A stretch of DNA of 64,000 nucleotides from Bacteroidales bacterium (GCA_017962375.1 JAGCVJ010000018.1:85595-149594); one strand, 5' to 3'; counted from the first letter of the stretch, positions 9,975-18,351 are shown. The notes: generated from the sequence alone by a model not told the origin. Translations and numbers: made by a program.

Positions 9975-10392
9975 GAAGACAGTACCTAACGATATTCTGA
10001 TACCGCAGATTGGAGAACTGCTCTCCGAGGGGCGGGAAGTGGAGCTCAAGCCAAAGGGCTTCAGCATGCTCCCTTTCATACGCCCCGACAAGGACAGTGT
10101 GGTTCTCAAGAAGAAAGACTCGGTTTCCATAGGCGACATAGTTCTGGCGGACCTGAAAGGAAGATATGTTCTCCATAGGGTGATAAAAGAAGACGGGGAG
10201 AAGCTGACTCTGATGGGAGACGGCAATGTGAGAGGAACGGAAGGCTGCTCCAGAAAAGACGTTCTTGGAACCGTGGTGACAATAATGAAAAACGGAGTCA
10301 AGCCGGTGGTTCCGGGCAAGGGAAAGCTGTGGAAGACGCTGCTCCCTGCCAGAAGATACCTTCTTGCATTTTACAAGAGGGTGATTATGTAG
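9967..10392 (+). CDS. S24/S26-family signal-peptidase-like protein
   Basis: 141 aa. The catalytic Ser motif is KPKGFSMLPFIRP (box B of S26 peptidases), followed by VSIGDIVLADL (box D-like) and RYVLHRVI, where a His replaces the Lys of bacterial signal peptidase I, as in ER/archaeal-type enzymes. There is one weakly hydrophobic stretch near the C-terminus. It may process a leader or precursor peptide. It overlaps the kinase gene by 8 nt and precedes pqqD by 40 nt, in the order often seen in Bacteroidota PqqD-type clusters. Catalytic competence is plausible but untested. Confidence 0.75.
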   Translation: MDKKTVPNDILIPQIGELLSEGREVELKPKGFSMLPFIRPDKDSVVLKKKDSVSIGDIVLADLKGRYVLHRVIKEDGEKLTLMGDGNVRGTEGCSRKDVLGTVVTIMKNGVKPVVPGKGKLWKTLLPARRYLLAFYKRVIM

Positions 10393-10432
10393 TCTTATAG
10401 TAGCTTTATCGCGATAATAATAGTTTACAGAT

Positions 10433-10702
10433 ATGAAAATAAAGAAAGGTTTCGTTCTCAGGCAGCTTCTGGGAGAATATGTGGTAACAGGCGAGGGCCT
10501 GGAAAGGGTGAATTTCAACAAGATAATCTCCCTTAACGCTACTGCCGCCTATCTTTGGGAAGAACTCAAGGACAAGGAGTTTGACTCTCAGGCAATGGCT
10601 GATTTGCTAACCGCCAAATACGAGGTGGATCCTCAGACGGCTCTCTCCGATTCCGAGAAGCTCGCCCAGTCGTGGAAAGAAGCCGGACTGTTAGAAGACT
10701 AG
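10433..10702 (+). CDS. PqqD family protein (RiPP recognition element)
   Basis: 89 aa with the PqqD fold pattern: an N-terminal beta region (GFVLRQLLGEYVV), the conserved FNKIISLNATAAYLWEEL segment, and a C-terminal helical part (LTAKYEVDPQTALSDSEKL). PqqD-like domains bind leader peptides of ribosomally made, post-translationally modified peptides and deliver them to tailoring enzymes. It lies between the S24/S26 peptidase and the ABC exporter, whose start codon is 2 nt beyond its stop. A 12-bp palindrome TTATCGCGATAA (10406-10417) lies in the gap upstream. Confidence 0.85.
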   Translation: MKIKKGFVLRQLLGEYVVTGEGLERVNFNKIISLNATAAYLWEELKDKEFDSQAMADLLTAKYEVDPQTALSDSEKLAQSWKEAGLLED

Positions 10703-10704
10703 CA

Positions 10705-12348
10705 ATGAAGAGCATTTCGTCCTGTCTGGTTTACGCCTGGAGGCTCAGCCGCCCTTGCCGGTGGCGTATTCTGGTCAGTTTCCTAATCGGACTGTTCCAG
10801 ATTGCGGCTTCTTTGTCTTTCGTGTGGGTCAGCAAGGCTCTGGTAGACATAGCAACCAAGGAAAGGAGCGGCTCAATCTGGGTTTTCGCAGGCATTATGG
10901 CCGGCATTCTGGTGCTTCAGATTTCGCTGAGGCTCTTTGCCGCATGGTGGGAGAAGATGACTATGGTAAAGACGCAGAATCTTCTGCGCAAAAACCACTT
11001 CGCCCATATCCTTCACAGCACCTGGAACGGCAAGGAAACCTATCATAGCGCCGACGTTGTTAACCGTCTGGAGGAGGATATCAGGGTTGTCACCGAGCTT
11101 CTCTGCGTAAAGGTTCCTGATGTGGCCGTTACTCTCTGCCAGCTTATCGCGGCATCTGTATATGCTGTGATTCTGGCTCCGGGGCTTGTCTGGATGGTGA
11201 TTGTCTTGATGATTATTGCTCTGGTGGGAAGCCGCATGTTCTTCAAGAAACTCAGAAGCCTTACCAACGACATTCGCCGCAAGGACAGCCAGGCCCAGCA
11301 GGTTTTCCAGGACAATCTGAGGATGAGGTCTCTGGTGCTGATGCTTTTCGGCCCGTCCAAGGTAATAGGGAGGCTTGACGGCATCCAGACAGACATAGAG
11401 AAACTTACCCGCAAGAGGCTTGTCTACAACATCATAGCCAGGGGCTTTATGGCCTTCGGCTTTATGGGCGGCTATGCTGCGGCCTTCTTCTGGGGAGTGT
11501 TCGGAATCAATGCCGGAACGGTTACATACGGCATGATGACGGCCATGCTCCAGCTTGTAAGCCAGGTTCAGCGTCCTATTTCGGAAATCGGCCGTGCCAT
11601 ACCGGCTTTCATACACGCTGTCACTTCTATCGAGCGCCTGTCTGACATTACAGACCTTGAACTTGAGAAGCAGGGCAAGAACATCGTGTTTGACGGGGCT
11701 CCTTCCATCAGCCTGGCCAATGTGGACTTTCATTATCCCGATACCGGCGAGTATGTCCTCAAGGATTTCTCCTGCGAGTTTCCTTCAGGCACCCTGACCG
11801 CTGTAATGGGAGCTACCGGCGCCGGCAAGAGCACTCTTATGAGGATTGTGATGGGGCTTCTTAAGCCTTCTTCCGGCTCGGCGACGCTCTCCGGAACCAT
11901 AGGCGGAAAGGAACGCTCGTCAGACATTTCCGCTGCCACCAGAGAGAACTTCATGTATGTTCCCCAGGGCAACACCCTTCTTTCCGGCACTATCCGAGAA
12001 AACCTGCTTCTGGTTGATTCAGAGGCAGATGAGGACACAATGAAAAAAGCCCTCACCTTGGCGGAGGCGGGCTTTGTCTTTGATCTTCCTGAAGGAATTG
12101 ATACCAAGTGCGGAGAAGACGGAAGCGGTCTTTCCGAAGGCCAGTGCCAGAGGATAGCCATTGCAAGGGCGTTGCTGAAAAAAGGCGGGGTTCTGCTTCT
12201 GGACGAGGCTACTTCCGCTCTCGACAGCCAGACCGAACACCGCCTTCTTGAAAACATCTGCAAGACCTATCGCGGAGAAAAGACCATAATCTTCATTTCC
12301 CACAGAGAGGCCGTAGCAAGCTTTGCCGACAACATCATCAAGTTCTAG
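10705..12348 (+). CDS. ABC exporter, fused permease and ATPase
   Basis: 547 aa half-transporter. An N-terminal six-span membrane domain (about 15-300) is followed by an ATPase domain with Walker A GATGAGKSTLMR, signature GLSEGQCQR (Glu for the second Gly of LSGGQ), Walker B GVLLLDEATSALD and a switch His (FISHRE). No C39 peptidase domain is present at the N-terminus, so leader cleavage would depend on another protease, for which the adjacent S24/S26 protein is the candidate. The ATG at 10705 follows the pqqD stop by 2 nt; an in-frame GTG at 10672 inside pqqD is rejected. It is likely the export component of the PqqD cluster. Confidence 0.88.
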   Translation: MKSISSCLVYAWRLSRPCRWRILVSFLIGLFQIAASLSFVWVSKALVDIATKERSGSIWVFAGIMAGILVLQISLRLFAAWWEKMTMVKTQNLLRKNHFAHILHSTWNGKETYHSADVVNRLEEDIRVVTELLCVKVPDVAVTLCQLIAASVYAVILAPGLVWMVIVLMIIALVGSRMFFKKLRSLTNDIRRKDSQAQQVFQDNLRMRSLVLMLFGPSKVIGRLDGIQTDIEKLTRKRLVYNIIARGFMAFGFMGGYAAAFFWGVFGINAGTVTYGMMTAMLQLVSQVQRPISEIGRAIPAFIHAVTSIERLSDITDLELEKQGKNIVFDGAPSISLANVDFHYPDTGEYVLKDFSCEFPSGTLTAVMGATGAGKSTLMRIVMGLLKPSSGSATLSGTIGGKERSSDISAATRENFMYVPQGNTLLSGTIRENLLLVDSEADEDTMKKALTLAEAGFVFDLPEGIDTKCGEDGSGLSEGQCQRIAIARALLKKGGVLLLDEATSALDSQTEHRLLENICKTYRGEKTIIFISHREAVASFADNIIKF

Positions 12349-12349
12349 G

Positions 12350-13492
12350 ATGAAACGTGTAGTGTTTCATATAGACGTAAACTCAGCTTTCCTGAGCTGG
12401 ACAGCCGTCAAAATTCTCAAGGAGGGCGGGACTCAGGACATTCGAACCATTCCTTCAGTTGTAAGCGGTGACCCGAAAGACCGCCGCAGCGTTATCACCT
12501 CTGTCTCTGTTCCTGCCAAGAAGCTGGGTATCAAAGCCGCTACGCCTGTTTCCATGGCTCTGAGAACTTGTCCTAACCTTGTAATTGTAAGAGGCGATTT
12601 TGACTGGTACCGCCAGTGTTCAAGGGGTTTCATCGAGATATGCAAAAGTTATAGCCCCGTGCTTGAGCAGTTCTCCATAGACGAATGTTTCCTGGATATG
12701 TCTTTCCGCCTTTACGGCAAAGGCCCCAAAGAAGTTGCCGAATCGCTGAAGAAGCAGATTTTCAACACATTGGGTTTTACGGTAAATGTTGGAATAGGAC
12801 CCAACAAGCTTCTTGCCAAGATGGCTTCTGACTTTGAAAAACCCGATAAGGTTCACACTCTCTGGGAAGAGGAAATAGAGGAAAAGATGTGGCCGCTTGG
12901 CGTGAGAGATCTTTTGTGGGTGGGAAGGAAAACGGAAGAAAAACTTCTTTCCTACGGGCTCAGGACAATAGGTCAGCTTGCCACTGCAGACCTTTCCTAT
13001 CTGAAGCGCATAGTAGGGGAAAGAGGAGCGCAGCAACTTCACGACTCTGCCAACGGCATAGACAATTCTCCTGTCGAGACCGAGCATCCCGATGCCAAGA
13101 GCTATAGTGCCGAGCGCACTTTCCCTAAAGATCTTTCGGATCCGAAAGACATAGACCGTGCTCTTTTCAAGGTTGCCTGCATTGTCTGCCATCGCATAAG
13201 AAAAGACATGGTGAAGGCTTCCACAGTATCTATCTTTATAAAGTTCACCGATTTCTCCACTCTTCAGAAACAGTGTTCACTGCCTCAGCCTACAGACATT
13301 ACAGCCTTGATTCTCAATGCGTCAAGAGGTCTTCTGTCTGAAATATGGGATGGAGAGCGCCCTCTAAGGCAGATAGGGCTTGGCCTTACAAAACTCTCCA
13401 GAGATTCTGCAGAGCAGATGTCTTTGTTCGAAGATCCCAAGCTTGACTATTACCGCAAGTGGGATGAAGACTATGACAAAAAACAGTCCTGA
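12350..13492 (+). CDS. dinB: Y-family DNA polymerase IV
   Basis: 380 aa. The catalytic palm motifs are HIDVNSAFLSW at the N-terminus and FSIDECFLDMS; helix-hairpin-helix and little-finger regions follow (GIGPNKLLAKMAS, then SYSAERTF). It performs translesion synthesis opposite damaged bases in the cytoplasm. The ATG at 12350 is 1 nt past the ABC exporter stop and gives the usual N-terminus MKRVVFHID; an in-frame ATG at 12323 lies inside the exporter gene. No SOS box was recognised. Its stop codon is embedded in the downstream terminator hairpin. Confidence 0.93.
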   Translation: MKRVVFHIDVNSAFLSWTAVKILKEGGTQDIRTIPSVVSGDPKDRRSVITSVSVPAKKLGIKAATPVSMALRTCPNLVIVRGDFDWYRQCSRGFIEICKSYSPVLEQFSIDECFLDMSFRLYGKGPKEVAESLKKQIFNTLGFTVNVGIGPNKLLAKMASDFEKPDKVHTLWEEEIEEKMWPLGVRDLLWVGRKTEEKLLSYGLRTIGQLATADLSYLKRIVGERGAQQLHDSANGIDNSPVETEHPDAKSYSAERTFPKDLSDPKDIDRALFKVACIVCHRIRKDMVKASTVSIFIKFTDFSTLQKQCSLPQPTDITALILNASRGLLSEIWDGERPLRQIGLGLTKLSRDSAEQMSLFEDPKLDYYRKWDEDYDKKQS

Positions 13493-13518
13493 TGCAAAAG
13501 CAAAAGGACTGTTTTTTT
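13478..13518 (+). terminator. Terminator after dinB
   Basis: A 13-bp perfect stem formed by 13478-13490 (AAAAAACAGTCCT) and 13505-13517, with a 14-nt loop containing the dinB stop codon region, followed by Ts. The A-run on its left makes it usable in both directions between dinB and the convergent lipoprotein gene ending at 13539. Confidence 0.8.
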
Positions 13519-13538
13519 AAGAGATCTCTAGAAACTGA

Positions 13539-14276
13539 TTATTCAATACTGATAAGTTCCTGGGTGAGGGTAGGATTGCCGTCCTCGCCGTTAAGAACAT
13601 TCTTTACTACGCCAATGCCTTTCTTCATCCACATCTTGCAGGTTCCTGCTTGTTTGATGTTCATTATGAAATTCACTTCAGAACTATAGTCATATTCAAG
13701 AACCCAGCATTTGAATTTTCCTGCCGGAGTTTCTATCTCCTCCTGGCCGGTGAATCTAACATTGTGGAAAGAGCCGGTGGTGCCGAGGGCTTCAATCACA
13801 ATCTGGCTGTCTCCCAGATCTTCACCAATCTTAGGATCTTCAGGAATGACAGGACCGTGCCCCTTGACGCTGAAAGCCGGGCCGTATTGCCCCATCATTG
13901 CCCTGGCGTTTGTGTGGAAGAGTCCGTCTTCTGTCCATACATCGCATCCTACAGGTTGCTGTGCCACTCCTTTGATTGATTCTATTACCACATTGAAGGT
14001 GATGGTGGTCTTGTTGCCCTCGGTATTGCTTCCGATGATATGGTACTTGAAGATGTCATTGGTGGTTCCGCTCTGTTTATAGGTCAGAACTGCGCCGGGA
14101 GTTTCACAGAACCAGGTTCCTTCTTCTTTGGCTGCCTCTTCTGCCTGCTGTTCCTGGGCATCGGCAGCTTCTCCGCTATTGCCTGAGTTGCCTTTGCAAG
14201 ATGCAATCATCATCGCTGAGGCGGCAAACAGCATAACAAGATAAATCTTTTTCATATTGAACAGTTTTTTAAACAT
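13539..14276 (-). CDS. Lipoprotein of unknown function
   Basis: 245 aa from the ATG at 14276, which shares a base with the upstream stop (TAATG), so translation may be coupled; an alternative ATG at 14255 gives MKKIYLVML. The lipobox is MMIASC, followed by GNSGNSGE and an Ala/Glu/Gln-rich linker. The body contains paired cysteines (TWFCETPG, VGCDVW, FKCWVLEY, GTCKMWM). It is not a family I can name with confidence; the C-terminal GIGVVKNVLNGE segment resembles the end of DUF3108-like periplasmic proteins. The N-terminal sequence after the lipobox is shared with the upstream lipoprotein, indicating a related pair. It is probably anchored in the outer or inner membrane facing the periplasm. Confidence 0.8.
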   Translation of the reverse strand: MFKKLFNMKKIYLVMLFAASAMMIASCKGNSGNSGEAADAQEQQAEEAAKEEGTWFCETPGAVLTYKQSGTTNDIFKYHIIGSNTEGNKTTITFNVVIESIKGVAQQPVGCDVWTEDGLFHTNARAMMGQYGPAFSVKGHGPVIPEDPKIGEDLGDSQIVIEALGTTGSFHNVRFTGQEEIETPAGKFKCWVLEYDYSSEVNFIMNIKQAGTCKMWMKKGIGVVKNVLNGEDGNPTLTQELISIE

Positions 14277-15052
14277 TATTTCTTGATTTCCTCAAGTCCG
14301 TCGAGGCTTACTATAAGCCCTTCGTAATCAGGGTTGTCAGAGAACTCCACCACTTCAAATACAGGCCCGTCCTTTATTACCTGGTCTCCGCTCTTCACGT
14401 ATCCGTACTTGTAGTAAGGCATGCCGGTTTCCTTGTCTATCCACATTATGGTCTTGCCGTATGCCTCAGCTGCAATGTTCTTCTCGGTATGTTCCTTGGT
14501 GATAATGTATGCCGGCTTTCCGAAGACAACGGTGTCTTTGACAACGCATTCCGGATCATCCTTCTTGAGCGTTTTCCCGAAGACGGTCTCGCTCATCTGG
14601 CTCTTGAGATACTTGTAAATGGCGTCATCCACGCTGGTGAATCCAGGTTTCTCTTTTATAAAGCCGTATTTGCCTGTAGAGTTGCCTACCATATATTCTG
14701 AACGCGTAGAATCTGTGCACACAAACAGGCTTGTTGTAGGGCTGCCTTCAGATGTTCCAATCACCACATTGCCTTTGCGGGCATAGGTTCTGGTTATGCT
14801 CTGATTGCCCACATACATCTTTTCCTTGAGTACAAAGTCTTTTTCATGCCATTTTTTCGGCTCAACTTTTTCCTCAGCGATTTGCTCAGGCTCAGGTGCA
14901 GCTTCCTCTGCAACAGCCTCTGTTTTCTTTTCAATTTCTTCTGTCTGCCGTCCTTCTGCCTCAGCGCCTTCACCGCTATTGCCTGAGTTACCTCCGCAAG
15001 CAGTAAATGTCACAGCAGCTGCGCACATAAGTGCCAAATAGATTTTTTTCAT
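14276..15052 (-). CDS. Lipoprotein of unknown function, paired with the next
   Basis: 258 aa. Signal peptide MKKIYLALMCAAAVTFTAC with lipobox FTAC, followed by GGNSGNSGEG and a long Glu/Ala-rich linker to about residue 65. The remainder is a soluble domain with VCTDSTRSEYMVG and TIMWIDKETGMPYYKYGYV, which resembles outer-membrane-lipoprotein-carrier-like or DUF4412-like beta proteins, though I cannot assign it. It overlaps the downstream lipoprotein start by one base. The shared GNSGNSGE stretch with its neighbour suggests duplication of the lipoprotein N-terminus. Confidence 0.8.
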   Translation of the reverse strand: MKKIYLALMCAAAVTFTACGGNSGNSGEGAEAEGRQTEEIEKKTEAVAEEAAPEPEQIAEEKVEPKKWHEKDFVLKEKMYVGNQSITRTYARKGNVVIGTSEGSPTTSLFVCTDSTRSEYMVGNSTGKYGFIKEKPGFTSVDDAIYKYLKSQMSETVFGKTLKKDDPECVVKDTVVFGKPAYIITKEHTEKNIAAEAYGKTIMWIDKETGMPYYKYGYVKSGDQVIKDGPVFEVVEFSDNPDYEGLIVSLDGLEEIKK

Positions 15053-15076
15053 AATGGAACTAATCTTTAGGTTAAT

Positions 15077-15117
15077 AAAAAAAGAAACGGCTATAAGGTA
15101 ATGTTTATAGCCGTTCC
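15077..15117 (-). terminator. Terminator downstream of the OmpA/zinc-ribbon gene
   Basis: A 13-bp stem with one G-U position is formed by 15105-15117 and 15084-15096 (AACGGCTATAA core), followed on the minus strand by a run of seven Ts (plus-strand As 15077-15083). It ends the transcript of the gene that stops at 15132 and separates it from the lipoprotein pair. Confidence 0.85.
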
Positions 15118-15131
15118 AATTAAAATCCGAA

Positions 15132-16511
15132 TTACTTCTTTATGAACTCAACTCTGCGGTTCTTAGCCCTTCCGGCTTCGGTTGAGTTGTCTGCTACAGG
15201 CTCGTGGCTTCCCTTGCCAACTGCCCTGAGGTTGAAGCCGTCAACTCCCAGGCTTTCGAGCGCCTTTACAACAGCCTCTGCCCTCTGCTGAGAAAGAGGA
15301 TCGTTCACCTTGTCTGATCCCTGGTTGTCGCAGTGGCCCTGTACCTCGAACCTTACGTTAGGGTTCTTCTTCATGTACTCTGCCACCTTCTTGATTTCCT
15401 CCATGCTCTCAGGCTTCAGATCTGCCTTTCCACTAACGAAGAGAATGTTGTTTGTAACAAATTTACCGCTCTCAGAGATAGCCTTTGATACGGCATCCAT
15501 ATCGGTTACATTCTGATCATAGAGATCCATAGCGCCTTTGGCATAGCGGAAGTTTGTTACATAATTATTGTTGCCGTGGAATCCGCCCCATTCTGCCTGA
15601 TGGATTTTCATGCGCGCTGCAGGTTTGCAGTTAGGGATGTTGATAACACGCTTGTTGTTGACGTAAATCTTTAGAGCGCGTTTATTGAATGACATTGCGA
15701 AGTGACTCCAATCATTCTTCTTCATTTCCCAAGTCTTGCCGCCGCCAGAATCACGCCAGTCATCTGCGGTAGACCTGTAACGGCATGTTACTTCCAGTTT
15801 TCCATAACTCTCGCCGATTCTGATTTCATATACATCATCACCCTGCTCATCCTTGAACTCCAACTCATAGCAGTTGCTAAGTTCTGTCTTAGGGTCGTTC
15901 ATCCAGAAATCGAACTCCAAAGTGAATACATCAGGGATATAACTCTTCTGGTTAGTCATTAGAGGTTCGATTCTTGATCCCGGCTCAAAATGGATGCACT
16001 GGAAGCCTTTCAGATTAGCCACATCTGCTGAGCCATCGATAAGATCCCATTTAGACGGGAACTCGCCCATCTGCTCAGTCTTCAAATCATCTTCAAAGAA
16101 AGCAACAGCTCCAGGCACAAAATCGCTTTGTTCGTATTGTGCTTCGGCAGGAACATTGTCCGGACGTTTGGTTCCGCACTCGTCGCAGAATTTGCCGGTG
16201 TTGCCCTTGTGGCCGCAGTCTGGGTTAGGGCAGGTCCAGGTTGCAGAAGCAGGAGCTTCGGCATCATCTTCATCGTCTTCGTCGCTGTCTTTGGATTTCT
16301 TCTTGTCTTTCTTCTTGTTTTTTCCAGTAAGCACGTCATCAACAGCGTCAAAAGCATTGTCAACGGCATTGTCGACACTCTCCTTTGCCCTGTCGGTAGT
16401 CTTCTCCTTTACGGCTTTTCCGATTTTCTTCAGGAAGCCCTGTGCATCTGCGTTGGTTGGCAATGCTATTGCAAACAGAAGCACAGCAATGATTAAAGCA
16501 AGCCTTTTCAT
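15132..16511 (-). CDS. Secreted zinc-ribbon / LamG-like / OmpA-domain protein
   Basis: 459 aa. A signal peptide (about 1-23, ending ADAQ) is followed by GFLKKIGKAVKEKTTDR, an acidic/Lys-rich linker, and a zinc ribbon CPNPDCGHKGNTGKFCDECG (about 93-112). A LamG/concanavalin-like domain spans about 140-330. The C-terminal OmpA domain has QGHCDNQGS, LSQQRAEAVVKAL and GRAKNRRVEF, retaining the Asp and Arg that bind diaminopimelate. It is predicted to attach to peptidoglycan in the periplasm. A four-cysteine zinc ribbon in an exported protein is unusual. A related, shortened paralog lies just upstream. Confidence 0.85.
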   Translation of the reverse strand: MKRLALIIAVLLFAIALPTNADAQGFLKKIGKAVKEKTTDRAKESVDNAVDNAFDAVDDVLTGKNKKKDKKKSKDSDEDDEDDAEAPASATWTCPNPDCGHKGNTGKFCDECGTKRPDNVPAEAQYEQSDFVPGAVAFFEDDLKTEQMGEFPSKWDLIDGSADVANLKGFQCIHFEPGSRIEPLMTNQKSYIPDVFTLEFDFWMNDPKTELSNCYELEFKDEQGDDVYEIRIGESYGKLEVTCRYRSTADDWRDSGGGKTWEMKKNDWSHFAMSFNKRALKIYVNNKRVINIPNCKPAARMKIHQAEWGGFHGNNNYVTNFRYAKGAMDLYDQNVTDMDAVSKAISESGKFVTNNILFVSGKADLKPESMEEIKKVAEYMKKNPNVRFEVQGHCDNQGSDKVNDPLSQQRAEAVVKALESLGVDGFNLRAVGKGSHEPVADNSTEAGRAKNRRVEFIKK

Positions 16512-16585
16512 TGTAGTATTATTTTAATGTATTGTTAGTTCAAAATCGCGATGAGATTACAGCAAATCCCATTCCACGGCTATTT

Positions 16586-17347
16586 CTATTTCTTGATGAA
16601 GACAGTGTAGAGGCCTTTAAGACCGTTTCTGTCCTTTGCCGGAAGACCAGCGTAATCCTTGTCCACAGCTTTAAGGCTGAACTCGTCGCATCCCATTTCA
16701 ACCAGAGCCTTCACTATATTCTCAGCCCTGTCTTCCGAGAGAGCATCCTCTTTGCTGTCCGGGGTGGTGTTGATATACAGCACCTGAACAATAAGCCTGG
16801 CTTTAGGGTCGCTCTTCATATACTCGGCTATCTTTTGTATTTCGTTGAAACTCTCGAACTTGAGTTCAGCCGAACCAGGCATGAACACTATTTTCTTGGT
16901 GGTGTAGGTGCCATACGTGCTAAGAGATGAAGCCATGCCTACAGGCCTCTTGGAGCCGCATTCAGAGCAGAACTTGCCAGTGTTGCCCTTGTGGAGGCAC
17001 TCAGGGTTGGTGCAGTCCCAAACAGCTGATGCACCACCAGCTGTGCCGGCGAAAGACTTTTTGGCGGCTCCTGGGTTTTCCTCGTCACCGCCTTCTTCCT
17101 CTTCTTCGTCGTATTCTTCGTCTTCTCCCTGGGCTTTCTTGTTCTTCTTGTCCTTGTCCTTCCTCTTGCCGCCAAGCAGACCGTCTATTGCGTTAAAGGC
17201 CCTGTCTACAACATTGTTTACGGTTTTTTCACTTCTGTTTGCGGTTTTGTCCTTGGCTTCCTTGCCAATTTTTTTGAAGAATCCCTGCGCACTCGCTCCC
17301 GAGCAGATGAACAGGATCAAGACCATTATGAGGGCTATTTTTTTCAT
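16586..17347 (-). CDS. Secreted zinc-ribbon / degenerate OmpA-domain protein
   Basis: 253 aa from ATG 17347 (a TTG at 17365 is less likely). It is a paralog of the downstream gene. It has the same signal peptide ending in AQ, then GFFKKIGKEAKDKT, a longer poly-Asp/Glu linker and the zinc ribbon CTNPECLHKGNTGKFCSECG, but no LamG-like domain. The OmpA-like region keeps the fold outline (AELKFESFNEIQKIAEYM, LSEDRAENIVKAL). The peptidoglycan-contacting Asp (GHCDN in the paralog, LYINT here) and the final Arg (NRRVEF in the paralog, LYTVF here) are lost, so it probably does not bind peptidoglycan. Function unknown. Confidence 0.8.
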   Translation of the reverse strand: MKKIALIMVLILFICSGASAQGFFKKIGKEAKDKTANRSEKTVNNVVDRAFNAIDGLLGGKRKDKDKKNKKAQGEDEEYDEEEEEGGDEENPGAAKKSFAGTAGGASAVWDCTNPECLHKGNTGKFCSECGSKRPVGMASSLSTYGTYTTKKIVFMPGSAELKFESFNEIQKIAEYMKSDPKARLIVQVLYINTTPDSKEDALSEDRAENIVKALVEMGCDEFSLKAVDKDYAGLPAKDRNGLKGLYTVFIKK

Positions 17348-17397
17348 TGCAGATACGTTTTCCAAGTTAACGCTTTTGTATTAAGCAGTCCAAATAT

Positions 17398-17438
17398 AAA
17401 AAAAATACCCGAAAGGGCAGTCCTTCCGGGTATTTTTT
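17398..17438 (-). terminator. Strong bidirectional terminator
   Basis: A 17-bp stem with a single mismatch joins 17400-17416 and 17422-17438 (core AAAAAATACCCG), with a 5-nt loop and A/T tracts on both sides. It lies directly after the DUF2795 gene (stop at 17453, minus strand) and upstream of the degenerate OmpA gene. Confidence 0.9.
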
Positions 17439-17452
17439 CTGTTCGGTCAGAT

Positions 17453-17674
17453 TTAGTACTCATCCTCGTTGAAGAAAAAATCTTCTTTGCTAGGATAGTC
17501 CGGCCATAAATCTTCAATGCTGTCGAACACTTCTTCCTCGTCTTCGATGTCGTTGAGGTTTTCAATTACCTCGTCCGGAGCGCCGGAACGAATAGCATAG
17601 TCCAGCAATTCACTTTTGGTAGCTGGCCAAGGTGCATCCTCCAGTTTGGATGCGAGCTCTAATGTCCAATACAT
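17453..17674 (-). CDS. DUF2795 family protein
   Basis: 73 aa, starting MYWTLELASKLEDAPWPATK and ending EDFFFNEDEY, with the nearly invariant ELLDYAIRSGAPDEVIENL core. This small acidic family is highly conserved in Bacteroidota and has no established function. The length is full for the family. It is cytoplasmic by absence of any signal. A strong terminator follows it, so it is likely a single-gene unit. Confidence 0.92.
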   Translation of the reverse strand: MYWTLELASKLEDAPWPATKSELLDYAIRSGAPDEVIENLNDIEDEEEVFDSIEDLWPDYPSKEDFFFNEDEY

Positions 17675-17700
17675 CTTTTGTTCAAATTAGCTAGAGTAAA

Positions 17701-17735
17701 CAGCCCTTTCAGGCTATCTTCTCTGAAATGGGCTG
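17701..17735 (-). terminator. Hairpin between the adenosyltransferase remnant and DUF2795
   Basis: CAGCCCTTTCAG (17701-17712) pairs with CTGAAATGGGCTG (17723-17735), 12 bp with one bulge. On the minus strand it is followed only by GTTTACTC, a weak T tract, so it is either a weak terminator for the upstream genes or a leader structure of the DUF2795 mRNA. Confidence 0.4.
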
Positions 17736-17773
17736 CAAATATAATAACATTTTCTATTCTGCAATCATTTTTT

Positions 17774-18351
17774 TTACGGCAGCCAGAATTCTTCCGGCGT
17801 AGAGGTGATTGCACAGAAAAATCGTGCCAGAGTGAAAAGGTAGTCACTCAGGCGGTTAATGTATGTTTTGCACTTGACCAGATTTTCTTCAAGCTCTTCA
17901 TTTGTGGAGTGAATATTTACGCAGCGCCTCTCCACTCGGCGGCAGACGGTACGGGCAACGTGGCAAAGGGCGGCCTGCCTCGGCCTTCCGGAATGACAAA
18001 GGCTTTCTGAGGGGGCATCTGGCCCGTCATGTCGTCTATGCCCTTTTCCAGGAACTCGGTTTCAGATTCTTCCATTGGCTTGAGAGCCTTGCCGGTACCT
18101 TCTTCAGGCATAGCCAGGAAGGCGGAGATTTTCATAAGAGTCTGCTGGATTCGGAGAATGTCTCTGCGAATCTGTGTTGCCGTTTTTGCGGTATTTGCGG
18201 GATTCTCGCTCTCGGCGATGATAAGGCCCAGATAGGAGATCAGCTCGTCTGCGTCTCCATAAGCCTCAACTCTGGGGTCATTCTTGAAAACTCTTTTTCC
18301 TCCTACAAGGGATGTTGTGCCTTTGTCGCCGGTCTTGGTGTAAATTTTCAT
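17774..18351 (-). pseudogene. PduO-type cob(I)alamin adenosyltransferase, frameshifted
   Basis: The first reading frame starts at ATG 18351 with [18 protein letters not shown], the canonical ATP-binding N-terminus of PduO-type adenosyltransferases, and runs to FVIPEGRG. It then goes out of frame and stops at 17917 (144 codons). Shifting frame at about 17975 restores the family C-terminus: AALCHVARTVCRRVERR, then YINRLSDYLFTLARF, ending at TAA 17774-17776. The whole span fits one 192-residue protein if a single base is missing, probably in the GG at 17974-17975. The enzyme makes adenosylcobalamin, the cofactor of the MutA/MutB pair encoded at 43.9-48.0 kb. A real mutation, a sequencing error or recoding cannot be told apart here. 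The start overlaps the upstream ATPase stop (ATGA). Confidence 0.85.
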
